A stretch of 42,488 bases of DNA, taken from NCBI RefSeq assembly GCF_013266755.1, contig NZ_JABRWJ010000023.1, positions 1 to 42,488 on the forward strand. The letters run 5' to 3'. This DNA comes from Pseudaquabacterium terrae (lineage in GTDB: Bacteria > Pseudomonadota > Gammaproteobacteria > Burkholderiales > Burkholderiaceae_C). The notes below the pieces were generated by a model. That model saw only the letters and a list, made by a program, of their open reading frames with translations, was not told where the DNA came from and did not search any database. Shown in pieces: positions 23,861-31,315 of this stretch; position 1 is the first letter of the stretch, and each line of letters begins with the position of its first letter. Made by a program: the position numbers and the translations under genes.

Positions 23861-25188
23861 TCGACGCGAGGGACCCGTTCGGCCTGCCGATCCGGGTGCA
23901 GCAACCCGGCAGCGCGGTCGCGGTCGCCGGTTTCGTCGAGGGTTTCCTCGGCTACACGCCGCGCATCCTGGAGGTGCTGGCGGTCGCCGAGGCCGATCAC
24001 AGCCTGATCGTGCAGGCCTGCGCCGCGGCGCTGCAGATGTTCGCCGAGAGCGGCGGCGCGCCGGCCGCGGCGAGACCCCACCTTGAACGTGCCGCACGGG
24101 CTGCGCGACCTAGTACCGAAAGAGAGCGTCAGTTCGCGGCAGCGGTGAAGCTGTGGGTCGACGGCGACGCCGCCGCGGCCTTGGTGGCGCACGAAGCGGC
24201 GCTGGCGCGCTGGCCGCGCGACCTGTGCACGCTGAAGCTCGCGCAGTACCACGCCTTCAACCTCGGCGACTCGCCGGCGCTGCTGCGGCTGGCACTGCGC
24301 GCGCTGCCGGCGGCGCACGACGTCGCCTGGCTGCACGGCATGCTGGCCTTCGGCTGGGAGCAGTGCCACCGGCTCGACGAGGCCGAGCATGCCGCGCGGC
24401 TGGCGCTGGCGCTGCGCCCGGCCGAACCGTGGGCGCAGCACGCGCTGGCGCACGTGATGCTGTCCGACGGTCGCCTCGCCGAGGGTGCGGCCTTCCTGCG
24501 CGCGGCCAGCGGCCAGTGGCGCGGGCTGACCTCGTTCATGCGCACGCACAACTGGTGGCACCTGGCGTTGTTCCTGATCGAGCTCGGCGACGCGGCCGGC
24601 GCGCTGGCGCTGTACGACCAGGAGGTCTGGGGCATCGACAAGTCGTATTCGCAGGACCAGGTCGGCGCGGTCTCGCTGCTGGCGCGGCTGGAGCTGGCCG
24701 GGCTCGACGTCGGGCCGCGCTGGCAGGAGCTGGCCAGCTGGCTCGAGCGCCGGCTCGACGACCGCGTGCAGCCCTTCCTCGATCTGCAGTACCTGTACGG
24801 CCTGGCGCGCGCCGGCCGGCCGCAGGCGGCGGCGCTGCTGGCGCGCATCGAGGCCGATGCGCCGAACGCGCCGACGGCGACGCTCGCGGCCTGGCAGCGG
24901 GTGGCGCTGCCGGCGGCGCGCGGGCTGCTGGCGCATGCGCAAGGCCGCTGGGTCGATGCGGCCGACGCGCTGGAGCAGGCGCTGCCGCGGCTCACCGCCA
25001 TCGGCGGCAGTCATGCGCAGCGCGAGCTCTTCGAGCAGATCCACATCGATGCGCTGCAGCGCTCGGGCCAGCACGCCGGCGTGCTGAATGCGCTGCAGCC
25101 GCGGGCCCGCGCGCAGCCGCAATCGATGCGCCTGAAGCGCCAGCTGCGCGGCAGCTGCGCCGCGCTGGGTCTGCCGATACCCGGGTAG
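23857..25188 (+). CDS. TTC38-like tetratricopeptide repeat protein
   Basis: 443 residues, overlapping the preceding stop by 4 bp. Helical repeats throughout; the central part LCTLKLAQYHAFNLGDSPALLRLALRALP, LHGMLAFGWEQCHRLDEAEHAARLALALRPAEPWAQHALAHVM and RTHNWWHLALFLIELGDAAGALALYDQEVWG matches the TTC38 (tetratricopeptide repeat 38) family shared with eukaryotes. No signal peptide, so cytoplasmic. The HNWWHLALF motif is the family signature. The molecular role is unknown. Coupling to a substrate-binding protein suggests a link to uptake or use of that solute, but this is inference. Confidence 0.8.
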   Translation: MIDARDPFGLPIRVQQPGSAVAVAGFVEGFLGYTPRILEVLAVAEADHSLIVQACAAALQMFAESGGAPAAARPHLERAARAARPSTERERQFAAAVKLWVDGDAAAALVAHEAALARWPRDLCTLKLAQYHAFNLGDSPALLRLALRALPAAHDVAWLHGMLAFGWEQCHRLDEAEHAARLALALRPAEPWAQHALAHVMLSDGRLAEGAAFLRAASGQWRGLTSFMRTHNWWHLALFLIELGDAAGALALYDQEVWGIDKSYSQDQVGAVSLLARLELAGLDVGPRWQELASWLERRLDDRVQPFLDLQYLYGLARAGRPQAAALLARIEADAPNAPTATLAAWQRVALPAARGLLAHAQGRWVDAADALEQALPRLTAIGGSHAQRELFEQIHIDALQRSGQHAGVLNALQPRARAQPQSMRLKRQLRGSCAALGLPIPG

Positions 25189-25191
25189 CGC

Positions 25192-26010
25192 TCAGCCCGC
25201 CTGATCGGCCAGCGCTTCCAACGCTTCGAGGTCCAGCACCTCCCAGCGCCCGGTCGCCAGCCACAGCAGCCCGTCGCGTTCGAGCTTCTTCAGCCCGGCG
25301 TTGACGCGCTGCCGGCTGGCGCCGAGCAGGTCGGCCAGGTCCTGCTGCGACAACTTCAGGCCGATGCGCACGGCATCGCCGGCGGCGCGGCTGCCGAAAC
25401 GACGTGCCAGCTGCAGCAGCTGGCGCGCGAGGCGGTTCTCCAGCGGCAGCGACAAGGCGTCGGCGAACAGGCTCATCAGCTGTCGCGTGCGCCGGCCGTT
25501 CAGCCGCGCCAGCGCGATGCCGAAGTCCGGGTGACGTGACAGCAGCTGCAGCAGGTCCTCCTTGCGCAGCACCAGCAGCGTCGAATCGGCGCAGGTCTCG
25601 GCATCGCAGGGCGCCGCCAGGCCGTCGATCAGCGGGATGTCGCCGAACCAGGCGCCCGGCTCGACGAGCTGGAAGTTCACCTGCCGGCCCGAGGCCAGGC
25701 TGGTCGACAGCCGCACCGCGCCGGCGGCAACGCCGAACCAGGCCTCGCCGGCGCCGGAGCCGCCGCGTACCAGCACCGTGCCGGCGCGCAGCCGCCGCAC
25801 CGTGGCGCGGGCCAGGATCGCATGCTGCAGCTCGCTCGACAGGCTGGCGAACCAGGCGTCGCCACGCAACGCCTGCAGCTCAGGCTGTGTCAGCTTGGCG
25901 TGGCCGGCGACGGCTGCCAGGGCAACCACCGGCGGCGAGGCGCTGCGCAACGGGTCGATCAAGGGATTCGCGCTCTGCCCGGAGGGGCTGGCCAGCGGCT
26001 GTGCGGACAT
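25192..26010 (-). CDS. Crp/Fnr-family transcriptional regulator
   Basis: 272 residues from the ATG at 26008-26010. Residues about 45-165 form a cyclic-nucleotide-binding-like beta-roll (RATVRRLRAGTVLVRGGSGAGEAWFGVAAGAVRLST, PGAWFGDIPLIDGLAAPCDAETCADS). Residues about 195-260 form the Crp-type winged HTH, with LKLSQQDLADLLGASRQRVNAGLKKLERDGLL. The Fnr iron-sulfur cysteine set is absent; the cAMP-contact residues are only partly kept, so the ligand is uncertain. It is divergent from the tetR gene across a 101-bp region with a palindromic operator, and ends 3 bp from the TPR gene stop. Confidence 0.88.
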   Translation of the reverse strand: MSAQPLASPSGQSANPLIDPLRSASPPVVALAAVAGHAKLTQPELQALRGDAWFASLSSELQHAILARATVRRLRAGTVLVRGGSGAGEAWFGVAAGAVRLSTSLASGRQVNFQLVEPGAWFGDIPLIDGLAAPCDAETCADSTLLVLRKEDLLQLLSRHPDFGIALARLNGRRTRQLMSLFADALSLPLENRLARQLLQLARRFGSRAAGDAVRIGLKLSQQDLADLLGASRQRVNAGLKKLERDGLLWLATGRWEVLDLEALEALADQAG

Positions 26011-26031
26011 CGTGTGAATCCCCGAAAAAAT

Positions 26032-26049
26032 ACCGAGCGCTCGCTCGGT
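26032..26049. promoter_or_regulatory. TetR-type operator palindrome between crp/fnr-like and tetR-like genes
   Basis: ACCGAGCG-CT-CGCTCGGT is a perfect 8-bp inverted repeat with a 2-bp centre. A plausible -10 box TACAAT lies 12 bases downstream (26061-26066) for the plus-strand tetR gene, so a repressor here would cover its -35 region. It is also 22 bases from the crp/fnr-like start codon and could repress both. Confidence 0.65.
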
Positions 26050-26111
26050 TTCGTGGAGTCTACAATCCGCGCGCCCTGGGGTCAACGCGGGGCTTTTCTC
26101 CCCATCCCCGC

Positions 26112-26813
26112 ATGCCACTGGACCTGCCGCCGCACTTCCTGATCGCCGATTTCAAGCGCGTCGCACCGGTCGACGCGAGCACGGTGTGGGACAAGCTGCT
26201 CGAGCGCAACGCGCACCGGCTGACGGTCAAGCGCCCGGCGGCGCTGGAGAACCTGCGCACCATCGTCGAGACGACGTTTCGCCTCGCCAACAAGGTCGGC
26301 TTCGGCGCGATGACGCTGCGCGACCTGAGCGGCGCCTGCGGCCTGTCGATGGGCGGGCTGTACGGCTACATCGCCAGCAAGGACGACCTCGCCGCGATGA
26401 TCGAGGACATGATCCGCTTCCTCGCCGCGGAGATCCCGGGCTGGTTCGACGGGCCGTGGCCGGCGCTGGAGCGGCTGGAAGCGATGCTGCGCGGCCACGT
26501 CTACATCACCGAGATCCTGCAGCCCTGGTTCTACTTCGTGTTCCTCGAGTCGCGCACGCTCTCCGAAGGCCAGCGCCAGGTTGCCAAGGCCTCGGAGATG
26601 GATGTGCAGCAGGGCCTGACGCGCCTGTTCGCCGAGGCCGGCATCGACGATGCGCTCGAAGCCCAGGTGCTCGCCGGCCACTTCCTCGCCTTGAGCCAGG
26701 ACTGGTACGTCAAGCGCTGGAAGTACCGGCAGCTGAAGGTGCCGGTCGATGCCTTCGCCGACAGCATCTGCCGGCTGGCGCGGGCGCGGGTCGAGGCCGG
26801 CGCGGCGTCCTGA
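26112..26813 (+). CDS. TetR/AcrR-family transcriptional regulator
   Basis: 233 residues from the ATG at 26112. An unusual N-terminal extension of about 50 residues precedes the HTH: ENLRTIVETTFRLANKVGFGAMTLRDLSGACGLSMGGLYGYIASKDDLAAMI, a canonical TetR DNA-binding domain. The C-terminal helical ligand domain contains an aromatic-rich core (QPWFYFVFLESRTLS). The operator palindrome at 26032-26049 is its probable autoregulatory site. The glycosyltransferase gene starts 16 bp downstream and may be cotranscribed. The ligand is unknown. Confidence 0.87.
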   Translation: MPLDLPPHFLIADFKRVAPVDASTVWDKLLERNAHRLTVKRPAALENLRTIVETTFRLANKVGFGAMTLRDLSGACGLSMGGLYGYIASKDDLAAMIEDMIRFLAAEIPGWFDGPWPALERLEAMLRGHVYITEILQPWFYFVFLESRTLSEGQRQVAKASEMDVQQGLTRLFAEAGIDDALEAQVLAGHFLALSQDWYVKRWKYRQLKVPVDAFADSICRLARARVEAGAAS

Positions 26814-26829
26814 GCGGGGGGCGAGAACG

Positions 26830-28026
26830 ATGAAAGTGCTCCACGTCACGCGGGAGAGCCACGAGGACAGGCGCTATGGCATGGGCCGCTCGATCCGCCA
26901 GCTGATGCAGGGGCTGGCCGGGCACGGCGTGGCGTCCGATTGTTTCGTCGCCGGCGATCTGTCGGCCGCCGCGCTGTCGACCGCGCAGCTGCGGGCGTCG
27001 CGCTGGGCGGACGCGATCGGTGCCGAGCAGGCGCCGTTGCTGGAGATCGTGAGTCGGGCCTGGCAGGCCGGGCAGGAAGCGGCGCGGCAGGTGAAAAGCG
27101 GCGCATTCACGCACGTTCATTGCCACGATGCCGTGGTCGCGCACGGCTATCTGAGTGCAGCCGACGGTCTCGATGTTCCGATGGGCCTGACGCTGCATGC
27201 CTTCGACAGCATGGCGTTCTCGCTGCGCAACTACGTTGCCGACATTCCCCCGGCGCTGGCCGAAGGCCTCGACAGCATCGAGCGGCAGGTGCTCATCGAA
27301 TCGGACTGGGCGGTGTTTCTGTCGCAGGCCGGCGCGAAGAGGATGGCGGCCGAGCTCGATCTCGGCCCGCCCGAGTCGCGTGCGAACTGGCATGTGGTGC
27401 CGCACGGCAAACCGGCCCTGGAGCACATCGAGCGGTCCGCGGCGCGCCAGCAGCTCGGCTGGACAACACCCCGGCGGGTGCTGCTCGCTGTCGGCCAGCT
27501 GGTTGCGAACAAGCGCTTCGACTGGGTCGTGGAGGCGATGTGCGGCCTCGACGATCGCTGGGATCTGGTGCTGCTCGGCGAAGGGGATGCCACGTCGTTG
27601 CAGGACCTCGCCGCGCGCCTGGGCGTGCGCGCGCCGCATTTCGCGGTCACCGACGTGCCCGGCCCCTACTACTGCGCCGCCGATGCCTTCACCAGCGCGT
27701 CGGCCATCGAGTCGTTCGGAATGGCGCACCTGGAGGCCATGGTCGCCGGCTTGCCGATCGCCTGCACCGCCGTCGGCGGCGTGCCCGAGGTCGTCGGCAG
27801 CGCGGCATGCCTGCTCGCGCCCGAGAAACACGCCTACGCGCAGGGCCTCGCCGAATTCCTCGGCGACGATGCCGGCCTGGAGCGTGCCGCTGCCGCCGCA
27901 CGCGCGCGCCAGGCGGCCTGGCCGAGCGTCGCGGAGATTGCAGCGCGACACCTGGCCGCTTATCGGCGCGTCGAGCGCAGGCGCGGCGGCGCGCGTCTGT
28001 CGGCGCCGATGGGTATTGCGACGTAG
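26830..28026 (+). CDS. Glycosyltransferase family 4 protein
   Basis: 398 residues. GT-B fold: the N-terminal acceptor domain begins MKVLHVTRESHEDRRYGMGRSIRQLMQGL; the C-terminal donor domain has RRVLLAVGQLVANKRFDWVVEAM and the GT4 E-x7-E motif ESFGMAHLEAMVAGLPIACTAVGGVPEVVG. It retains the anomeric configuration and transfers a sugar from a nucleotide sugar to an unknown acceptor in the cytoplasm. No other polysaccharide genes are nearby, so it is an isolated transferase, probably cotranscribed with the tetR-like gene. Confidence 0.88.
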   Translation: MKVLHVTRESHEDRRYGMGRSIRQLMQGLAGHGVASDCFVAGDLSAAALSTAQLRASRWADAIGAEQAPLLEIVSRAWQAGQEAARQVKSGAFTHVHCHDAVVAHGYLSAADGLDVPMGLTLHAFDSMAFSLRNYVADIPPALAEGLDSIERQVLIESDWAVFLSQAGAKRMAAELDLGPPESRANWHVVPHGKPALEHIERSAARQQLGWTTPRRVLLAVGQLVANKRFDWVVEAMCGLDDRWDLVLLGEGDATSLQDLAARLGVRAPHFAVTDVPGPYYCAADAFTSASAIESFGMAHLEAMVAGLPIACTAVGGVPEVVGSAACLLAPEKHAYAQGLAEFLGDDAGLERAAAAARARQAAWPSVAEIAARHLAAYRRVERRRGGARLSAPMGIAT

Positions 28027-28045
28027 GCGTTCGCGGCGGCCAGGC

Positions 28046-28696
28046 TCAGTCGCGCGAGGCGGGCACCGTGCTCGGCTGCTCCGGCAGCCCGAGCAGGTGC
28101 GCATCGTCGGCCCATTGGGTAACGGTCAGGCCGCCTTCGCTCCAGCGCAGCCGGTTGATGCCCGTGTTGGGGATCGCGCAGGCGCGCGCGCCGTGCAGCG
28201 GCAGCGTGTTCGCGGCGCGCCACAGCATGTCGAGCACGCCGCCATGCGTGACGACCACGATGCGCCGCCCGGCATGGGTCTCGATCGCCGCGGCCAGCGC
28301 ACGCTGCACGCGGGCATAGAAGTGCAGGTTGCTTTCGCCGCCCGCGGGCAGCGCGTAGTCGGCGTCGTGCTGCACCCAGCGTTCCCACAGGTCGCGGTGC
28401 TGGCGGCGGATCGTCGTCACGTCCAGGCCTTCGAGGATGCCGAAGGCCTGTTCGCGCCACAGCGGCTCGGTGTGCACGGCCAGACCATGGCTGCGGGCGA
28501 TCGGCGCGGCGGTGGCCTGCGCGCGCTGCAGGTCGCTGGCGATCAGCACGTCGATGCGCTCGCCGGTCAGCCGCTCGCCGAGCCGCGTCGCCTGTTCGAG
28601 GCCGAGCGTGTTCAGCGGCACGTCGATCTGGCCCTGGAAGCGGTGCTGGCGATTCCAGTCGGTCTCGCCGTGGCGGATCACGATCAACTCGGTCAT
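28046..28696 (-). CDS. Histidine phosphatase (phosphoglycerate mutase-like)
   Basis: 216 residues from the ATG at 28694-28696. The phospho-histidine motif LIVIRHGETDWN opens the protein; IASDLQRAQATAAPIA, REQAFGILEG and VVVTHGGVLDMLWR complete the catalytic pocket (two His, two Arg, Glu). Members of this group (CobC, GpmB-like, YhfR) remove phosphate from small metabolites. Which substrate is used cannot be told. A long frame upstream of the ATG overlaps the glutaminase gene and is rejected. Confidence 0.9.
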   Translation of the reverse strand: MTELIVIRHGETDWNRQHRFQGQIDVPLNTLGLEQATRLGERLTGERIDVLIASDLQRAQATAAPIARSHGLAVHTEPLWREQAFGILEGLDVTTIRRQHRDLWERWVQHDADYALPAGGESNLHFYARVQRALAAAIETHAGRRIVVVTHGGVLDMLWRAANTLPLHGARACAIPNTGINRLRWSEGGLTVTQWADDAHLLGLPEQPSTVPASRD

Positions 28697-28798
28697 CAGT
28701 GCCTGCGCTGGGGACTGTTCATCGCGCGATTGTCGGTCGTCGCGGGCAGGTGAGTCTTGGCACACTTCGCGCCTGTCACGCCAACGGGTGCCCGCCGC

Positions 28799-29713
28799 AT
28801 GGACTATTCCGCCATCCTTCACGAGATCCGCGAGCGCCTCGCGCCAGTCATCGGTCAGGGGCGCGTGGCCAGCTACATCCCCGAGCTGGCCACGGTCTCG
28901 CCGCAGCACTTCGGCATGGCCGTGGTGTGCATCGACGGCACGGTGCACTCGATCGGCGATGCCGACGTGCCGTTCTCGATCCAGAGCATCAGCAAGCTGT
29001 TCACGCTGGTGATGGCGCTGCAGTGCGAGGGCGATGCGCTGTGGCAGCGCATCGGCCGCGAACCCTCGGGCAACCCGTTCAACTCGCTGGTGCAGCTGGA
29101 GCACGAGCACGGCAAGCCGCGCAATCCGTTCATCAATGCCGGCGCGCTGGTGCTGTCGGACATTCTGTGCACGCGCTACGCGGTGCCGGAGACCGCGGTC
29201 GTCGAGTTCCTGCGCAAGCTGGCCGGCCACGAGAACATCCACTACGACCGCCGCGTCGCCAAGTCCGAGCGCGACACCGCGCATCGCAACGCGGCGATGG
29301 CCTATTTCATGAAGAGCTTCGGCAACCTGAAGAACCCGGTCGGCCAGGTGCTCGATGCCTACTGCCGCCACTGCGCGATCGAGATGAGCTGCATCGACCT
29401 GGCGCGTGCGGTGACCTTCCTCGCCAACCACGGCGTGCTGCCGCGCAGCGGCGAGCGCCTGCTGACTGCCAGCGCCGCGAAGCGCCTGAACGCGCTGATG
29501 CTGACCTGCGGCACCTACGACGCGGCGGGCGACTTCGCGTTCCGCGTCGGCCTGCCGGCCAAGAGCGGCGTCGGCGGCGGCATCCTGGCGCTGGTGCCGG
29601 GGGAGTGCGGCGTCTGCGTCTGGTCGCCGGGGCTGGAGCCATCGGGCAACTCACTCGCCGGCTCGCTGGCGCTGGAGACCTTCACGACGCTGACCGGGCG
29701 CTCGATCTTCTGA
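28799..29713 (+). CDS. glsA: Glutaminase A
   Basis: 304 residues from the ATG at 28799; a TTG at 28757 adds unrelated residues. Beta-lactamase-like serine glutaminase: the catalytic S-x-x-K in PFSIQSISKLFTLVMAL, the NPFINAGALVLSDI block, the Tyr/Asn-containing MAYFMKSFGNL and the C-terminal GVGGGILALVPGECGVCVWSPGL motif. Length is normal for GlsA. It hydrolyses L-glutamine to glutamate and ammonia in the cytoplasm. It stands alone; a conserved repeat unit begins 40 bp after its stop. Confidence 0.94.
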   Translation: MDYSAILHEIRERLAPVIGQGRVASYIPELATVSPQHFGMAVVCIDGTVHSIGDADVPFSIQSISKLFTLVMALQCEGDALWQRIGREPSGNPFNSLVQLEHEHGKPRNPFINAGALVLSDILCTRYAVPETAVVEFLRKLAGHENIHYDRRVAKSERDTAHRNAAMAYFMKSFGNLKNPVGQVLDAYCRHCAIEMSCIDLARAVTFLANHGVLPRSGERLLTASAAKRLNALMLTCGTYDAAGDFAFRVGLPAKSGVGGGILALVPGECGVCVWSPGLEPSGNSLAGSLALETFTTLTGRSIF

Positions 29714-29852
29714 TCCGTCCGTCGCCGCCGGCAGTCGATTCGTCGGCGTGCGGCTGCGCTTCGTCGCAATGCGCTGTTCGCGCGGCCCTCGGCTTTCTAC
29801 AGTTCATTCCAACGCACCAACGCGTTGCCACTGAGAAAGACCGGAGCCCATC

Positions 29853-30032
29853 ATGTTCAAGCAGATCAGCACCCAAGCCACCGCCTTCGGCCTCGCCGCG
29901 CTGGTGACGCTGGCCACGCTGGGCAGCATGAGCGCGCTGGCGAACCACAGCGTGGCGACCGAGATGGCGCGTGCCGACAGCACGCCGGTGCAGCAGGTCG
30001 TGATCGTCGGCAAGCGGGACGTGCGCGGCTGA
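29853..30032 (+). CDS. 59-aa secreted or membrane microprotein, copy 1
   Basis: 59 residues: FKQISTQATAFGLAALVTLATL and GSMSALA form a signal-peptide or single membrane segment with a possible cleavage after ALA. The rest is a 29-residue tail ending VQQVVIVGKRDVRG. The product is identical to the protein at 31079-31258. The tail resembles the VVVxGKR ends of small hypothetical proteins seen in Burkholderiales; no function is known. It has its own palindrome upstream and a rho-independent terminator directly downstream, so it is a monocistronic, probably well expressed unit. Confidence 0.75.
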   Translation: MFKQISTQATAFGLAALVTLATLGSMSALANHSVATEMARADSTPVQQVVIVGKRDVRG

Positions 30033-30057
30033 GCTCCAGCGCCCCCGCTCCCTCACG

Positions 30058-30079
30058 AAGCCCCGCATCGCGGGGCTTT
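30058..30079 (+). terminator. Rho-independent terminator of microprotein copy 1
   Basis: A perfect 7-bp GC stem GCCCCGC/GCGGGGC (30060-30066 and 30070-30076) with a 3-base loop, preceded by AA and followed by TTT. It lies 26 bases after the stop codon. Confidence 0.85.
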
Positions 30080-30208
30080 CTGCATTCTGGGCGCCCCAGG
30101 CCCCTAACTTCAGGGTGGCGTGGCATGTCCGCGCGGTGCCGCGGATCGCGTCCTTACTCCACAAGGCATCGGAATGGTTCCGCTGCCGTCACACGGAGCA
30201 CTCTCACC

Positions 30209-30883
30209 ATGGCTACCAAGATCACCACGCACTATTTCGAGTTCGGCGTGCACAAGTACTTTCGCGGCAGCGCCCATGCCATCGAGCCCGCGACCTACGG
30301 CGAGATGAACGACCCCGTTGGCATCAAGGCCTGGCTCGAACCGGCCGGCAAGGTCAAGCCCGAGCACCTGGACGGGCGTCTGAAGTTCAATACGCGCGTC
30401 AGGATCGACTGGAACACGGTCGCGAAGGGCGACCTCGAGGCCGAGGCGGATCTCAACTATCTGGGCCTCGGCAAGAGCGGCATGCTGAGTTTCGACCTCT
30501 CGAAGGCCAGGTCCGCCAAGCTCGAACTCGTCAATCTCAGCATCGACGAGAGCCCGTTGATTCGCATGCTGAACAACGATGCCAACATCGCGCGTAACTT
30601 CCTCGCCGAAGAGGGCAGCGACGGACGCATCGTCTCCGAGGTCTGGATCGTCGTCGATGCGGAGCTGGGCGAGCACTTCGCCACCAGCGGAGCGGCGGGC
30701 GTGGCGGTCAAGGCCTTCGGCAGCACAGCGGGCGTCGTCGTCAGCGGCGGCAAGCATGGCACGCAGACCGTGCAGCTCTCGTCCGGCACGACGTTCGCCT
30801 ACAAGGTGCACAAGGTGAGCGACTGGAACAAGGGGAAGACGCAGGTCGAGAAGGTCGAGGCCGACTACAAGGGCCTGTCCTGA
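30209..30883 (+). CDS. Unrecognised 224-aa protein between the duplicated microprotein genes
   Basis: 224 residues from the ATG at 30209 (GGAG 10 bases upstream, CACGGAGCACTC). No signal peptide, no membrane helix, no cysteine. The protein is beta-rich with alternating polar residues: ITTHYFEFGVHKYFRGSAHAI, then RVRIDWNTVAKGDLEAEADL, an amphipathic middle (ESPLIRMLNNDANIARNFLAEEG) and a C-terminal strand series (VSEVWIVVDAELGEHF, VAVKAFGSTAGVVVSGG, TVQLSSGTTFAYKVHKV). It is richer in Lys and Asp than its neighbours. The C-terminal pattern faintly recalls gasdermin or other pore-forming beta sheets, but no confident family match can be made. It sits exactly between two direct repeats, suggesting it entered or was framed by duplication. 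Confidence 0.7.
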   Translation: MATKITTHYFEFGVHKYFRGSAHAIEPATYGEMNDPVGIKAWLEPAGKVKPEHLDGRLKFNTRVRIDWNTVAKGDLEAEADLNYLGLGKSGMLSFDLSKARSAKLELVNLSIDESPLIRMLNNDANIARNFLAEEGSDGRIVSEVWIVVDAELGEHFATSGAAGVAVKAFGSTAGVVVSGGKHGTQTVQLSSGTTFAYKVHKVSDWNKGKTQVEKVEADYKGLS

Positions 30884-30921
30884 CCGGGGCGCGAGCCAGG
30901 CCAGCAGGCCGGATGCTGCCT

Positions 30922-30940
30922 GCGAGCGCCCGGCGCTCGC
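30922..30940 (+). terminator. Long GC palindrome after the 224-aa gene
   Basis: GCGAGCGCC-C-GGCGCTCGC is a perfect 9-bp stem 39 bases after the stop. There is no T tract, so it may be a terminator, a processing hairpin or a protein-binding site. Confidence 0.4.
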
Positions 30941-30978
30941 ACGGCCCATCGGCCGCGCGAACGCTCCAGGCTCGCACC

Positions 30979-31309
30979 GCTGCACTTCGTCGCAATGCGC
31001 TGTTCGCGCGGACCCTGGGTTCCTACAGTCCATCTCAACGCACCAACGCGTTGCCACCTGAAAGACACGGAGCCCAACATGTTCAAGCAGATCAGCACCC
31101 AAGCCACCGCCTTCGGCCTCGCCGCGCTGGTGACGCTGGCCACGCTGGGCAGCATGAGCGCGTTGGCGAACCACAGCGTGGCGACCGAGATGGCGCGCGC
31201 CGACAGCACGCCGGTGCAGCAGGTCGTGATCGTCGGCAAGCGGGACGTGCGCGGCTGAACCCACCAGCGCCTTCCGCTTCCCCAGAAAAGCCCCGCATCG
31301 CGGGGCTTT
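30979..31309 (+). repeat. Direct repeat unit, copy 2
   Basis: Second copy of the unit at 29753-30079, offset by 1226 bp. The palindrome CAACGCGTTG (31044-31053) is again exactly 35 bases before the ATG. Small differences in the flanks show that the two copies have had time to diverge outside the gene. Confidence 0.9.
31079..31258 (+). CDS. 59-aa secreted or membrane microprotein, copy 2
   Basis: Identical in amino-acid sequence to the protein encoded at 29853-30032; only two synonymous changes separate the genes (CTG/TTG and CGT/CGC). Hydrophobic residues 11-30 form a signal or membrane segment, followed by the conserved VQQVVIVGKRDVRG tail. Conservation of protein and loss of identity in the flanks point to either selection on the peptide or recent gene conversion. 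Confidence 0.75.
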   Translation: MFKQISTQATAFGLAALVTLATLGSMSALANHSVATEMARADSTPVQQVVIVGKRDVRG

Positions 31310-31310
31310 T
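31287..31310 (+). terminator. Rho-independent terminator of microprotein copy 2
   Basis: The same GCCCCGC/GCGGGGC stem as copy 1 (31290-31296 and 31300-31306), with AAAA before and TTTT after it, so it can also terminate the convergent gene that ends at 31316. Confidence 0.88.
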
Positions 31311-31315
31311 GCTTT

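Larger units (their letters stand above)
29753..30079 (+). repeat. Direct repeat unit, copy 1
   Basis: About 327 bp, repeated at 30979-31309. The unit contains a conserved upstream region, a CAACGCGTTG palindrome 35 bases before the start codon (29818-29827), a 59-codon gene and a terminator. The coding part matches copy 2 at 178 of 180 bases, both changes silent, while the upstream 100 bases match less well (roughly 85-90% by eye). Confidence 0.9.

Noticed and set aside
22253-24097. 614-codon minus-strand open frame
   Set aside because: Antisense to the ABC binding-protein gene, whose own frame shows clear family motifs; the reverse text is Arg-rich without domains.
28046-29431. 461-codon extension of the histidine phosphatase
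   Set aside because: The RHGETDWN start motif is at 28696; upstream residues are the reverse of the glutaminase gene.
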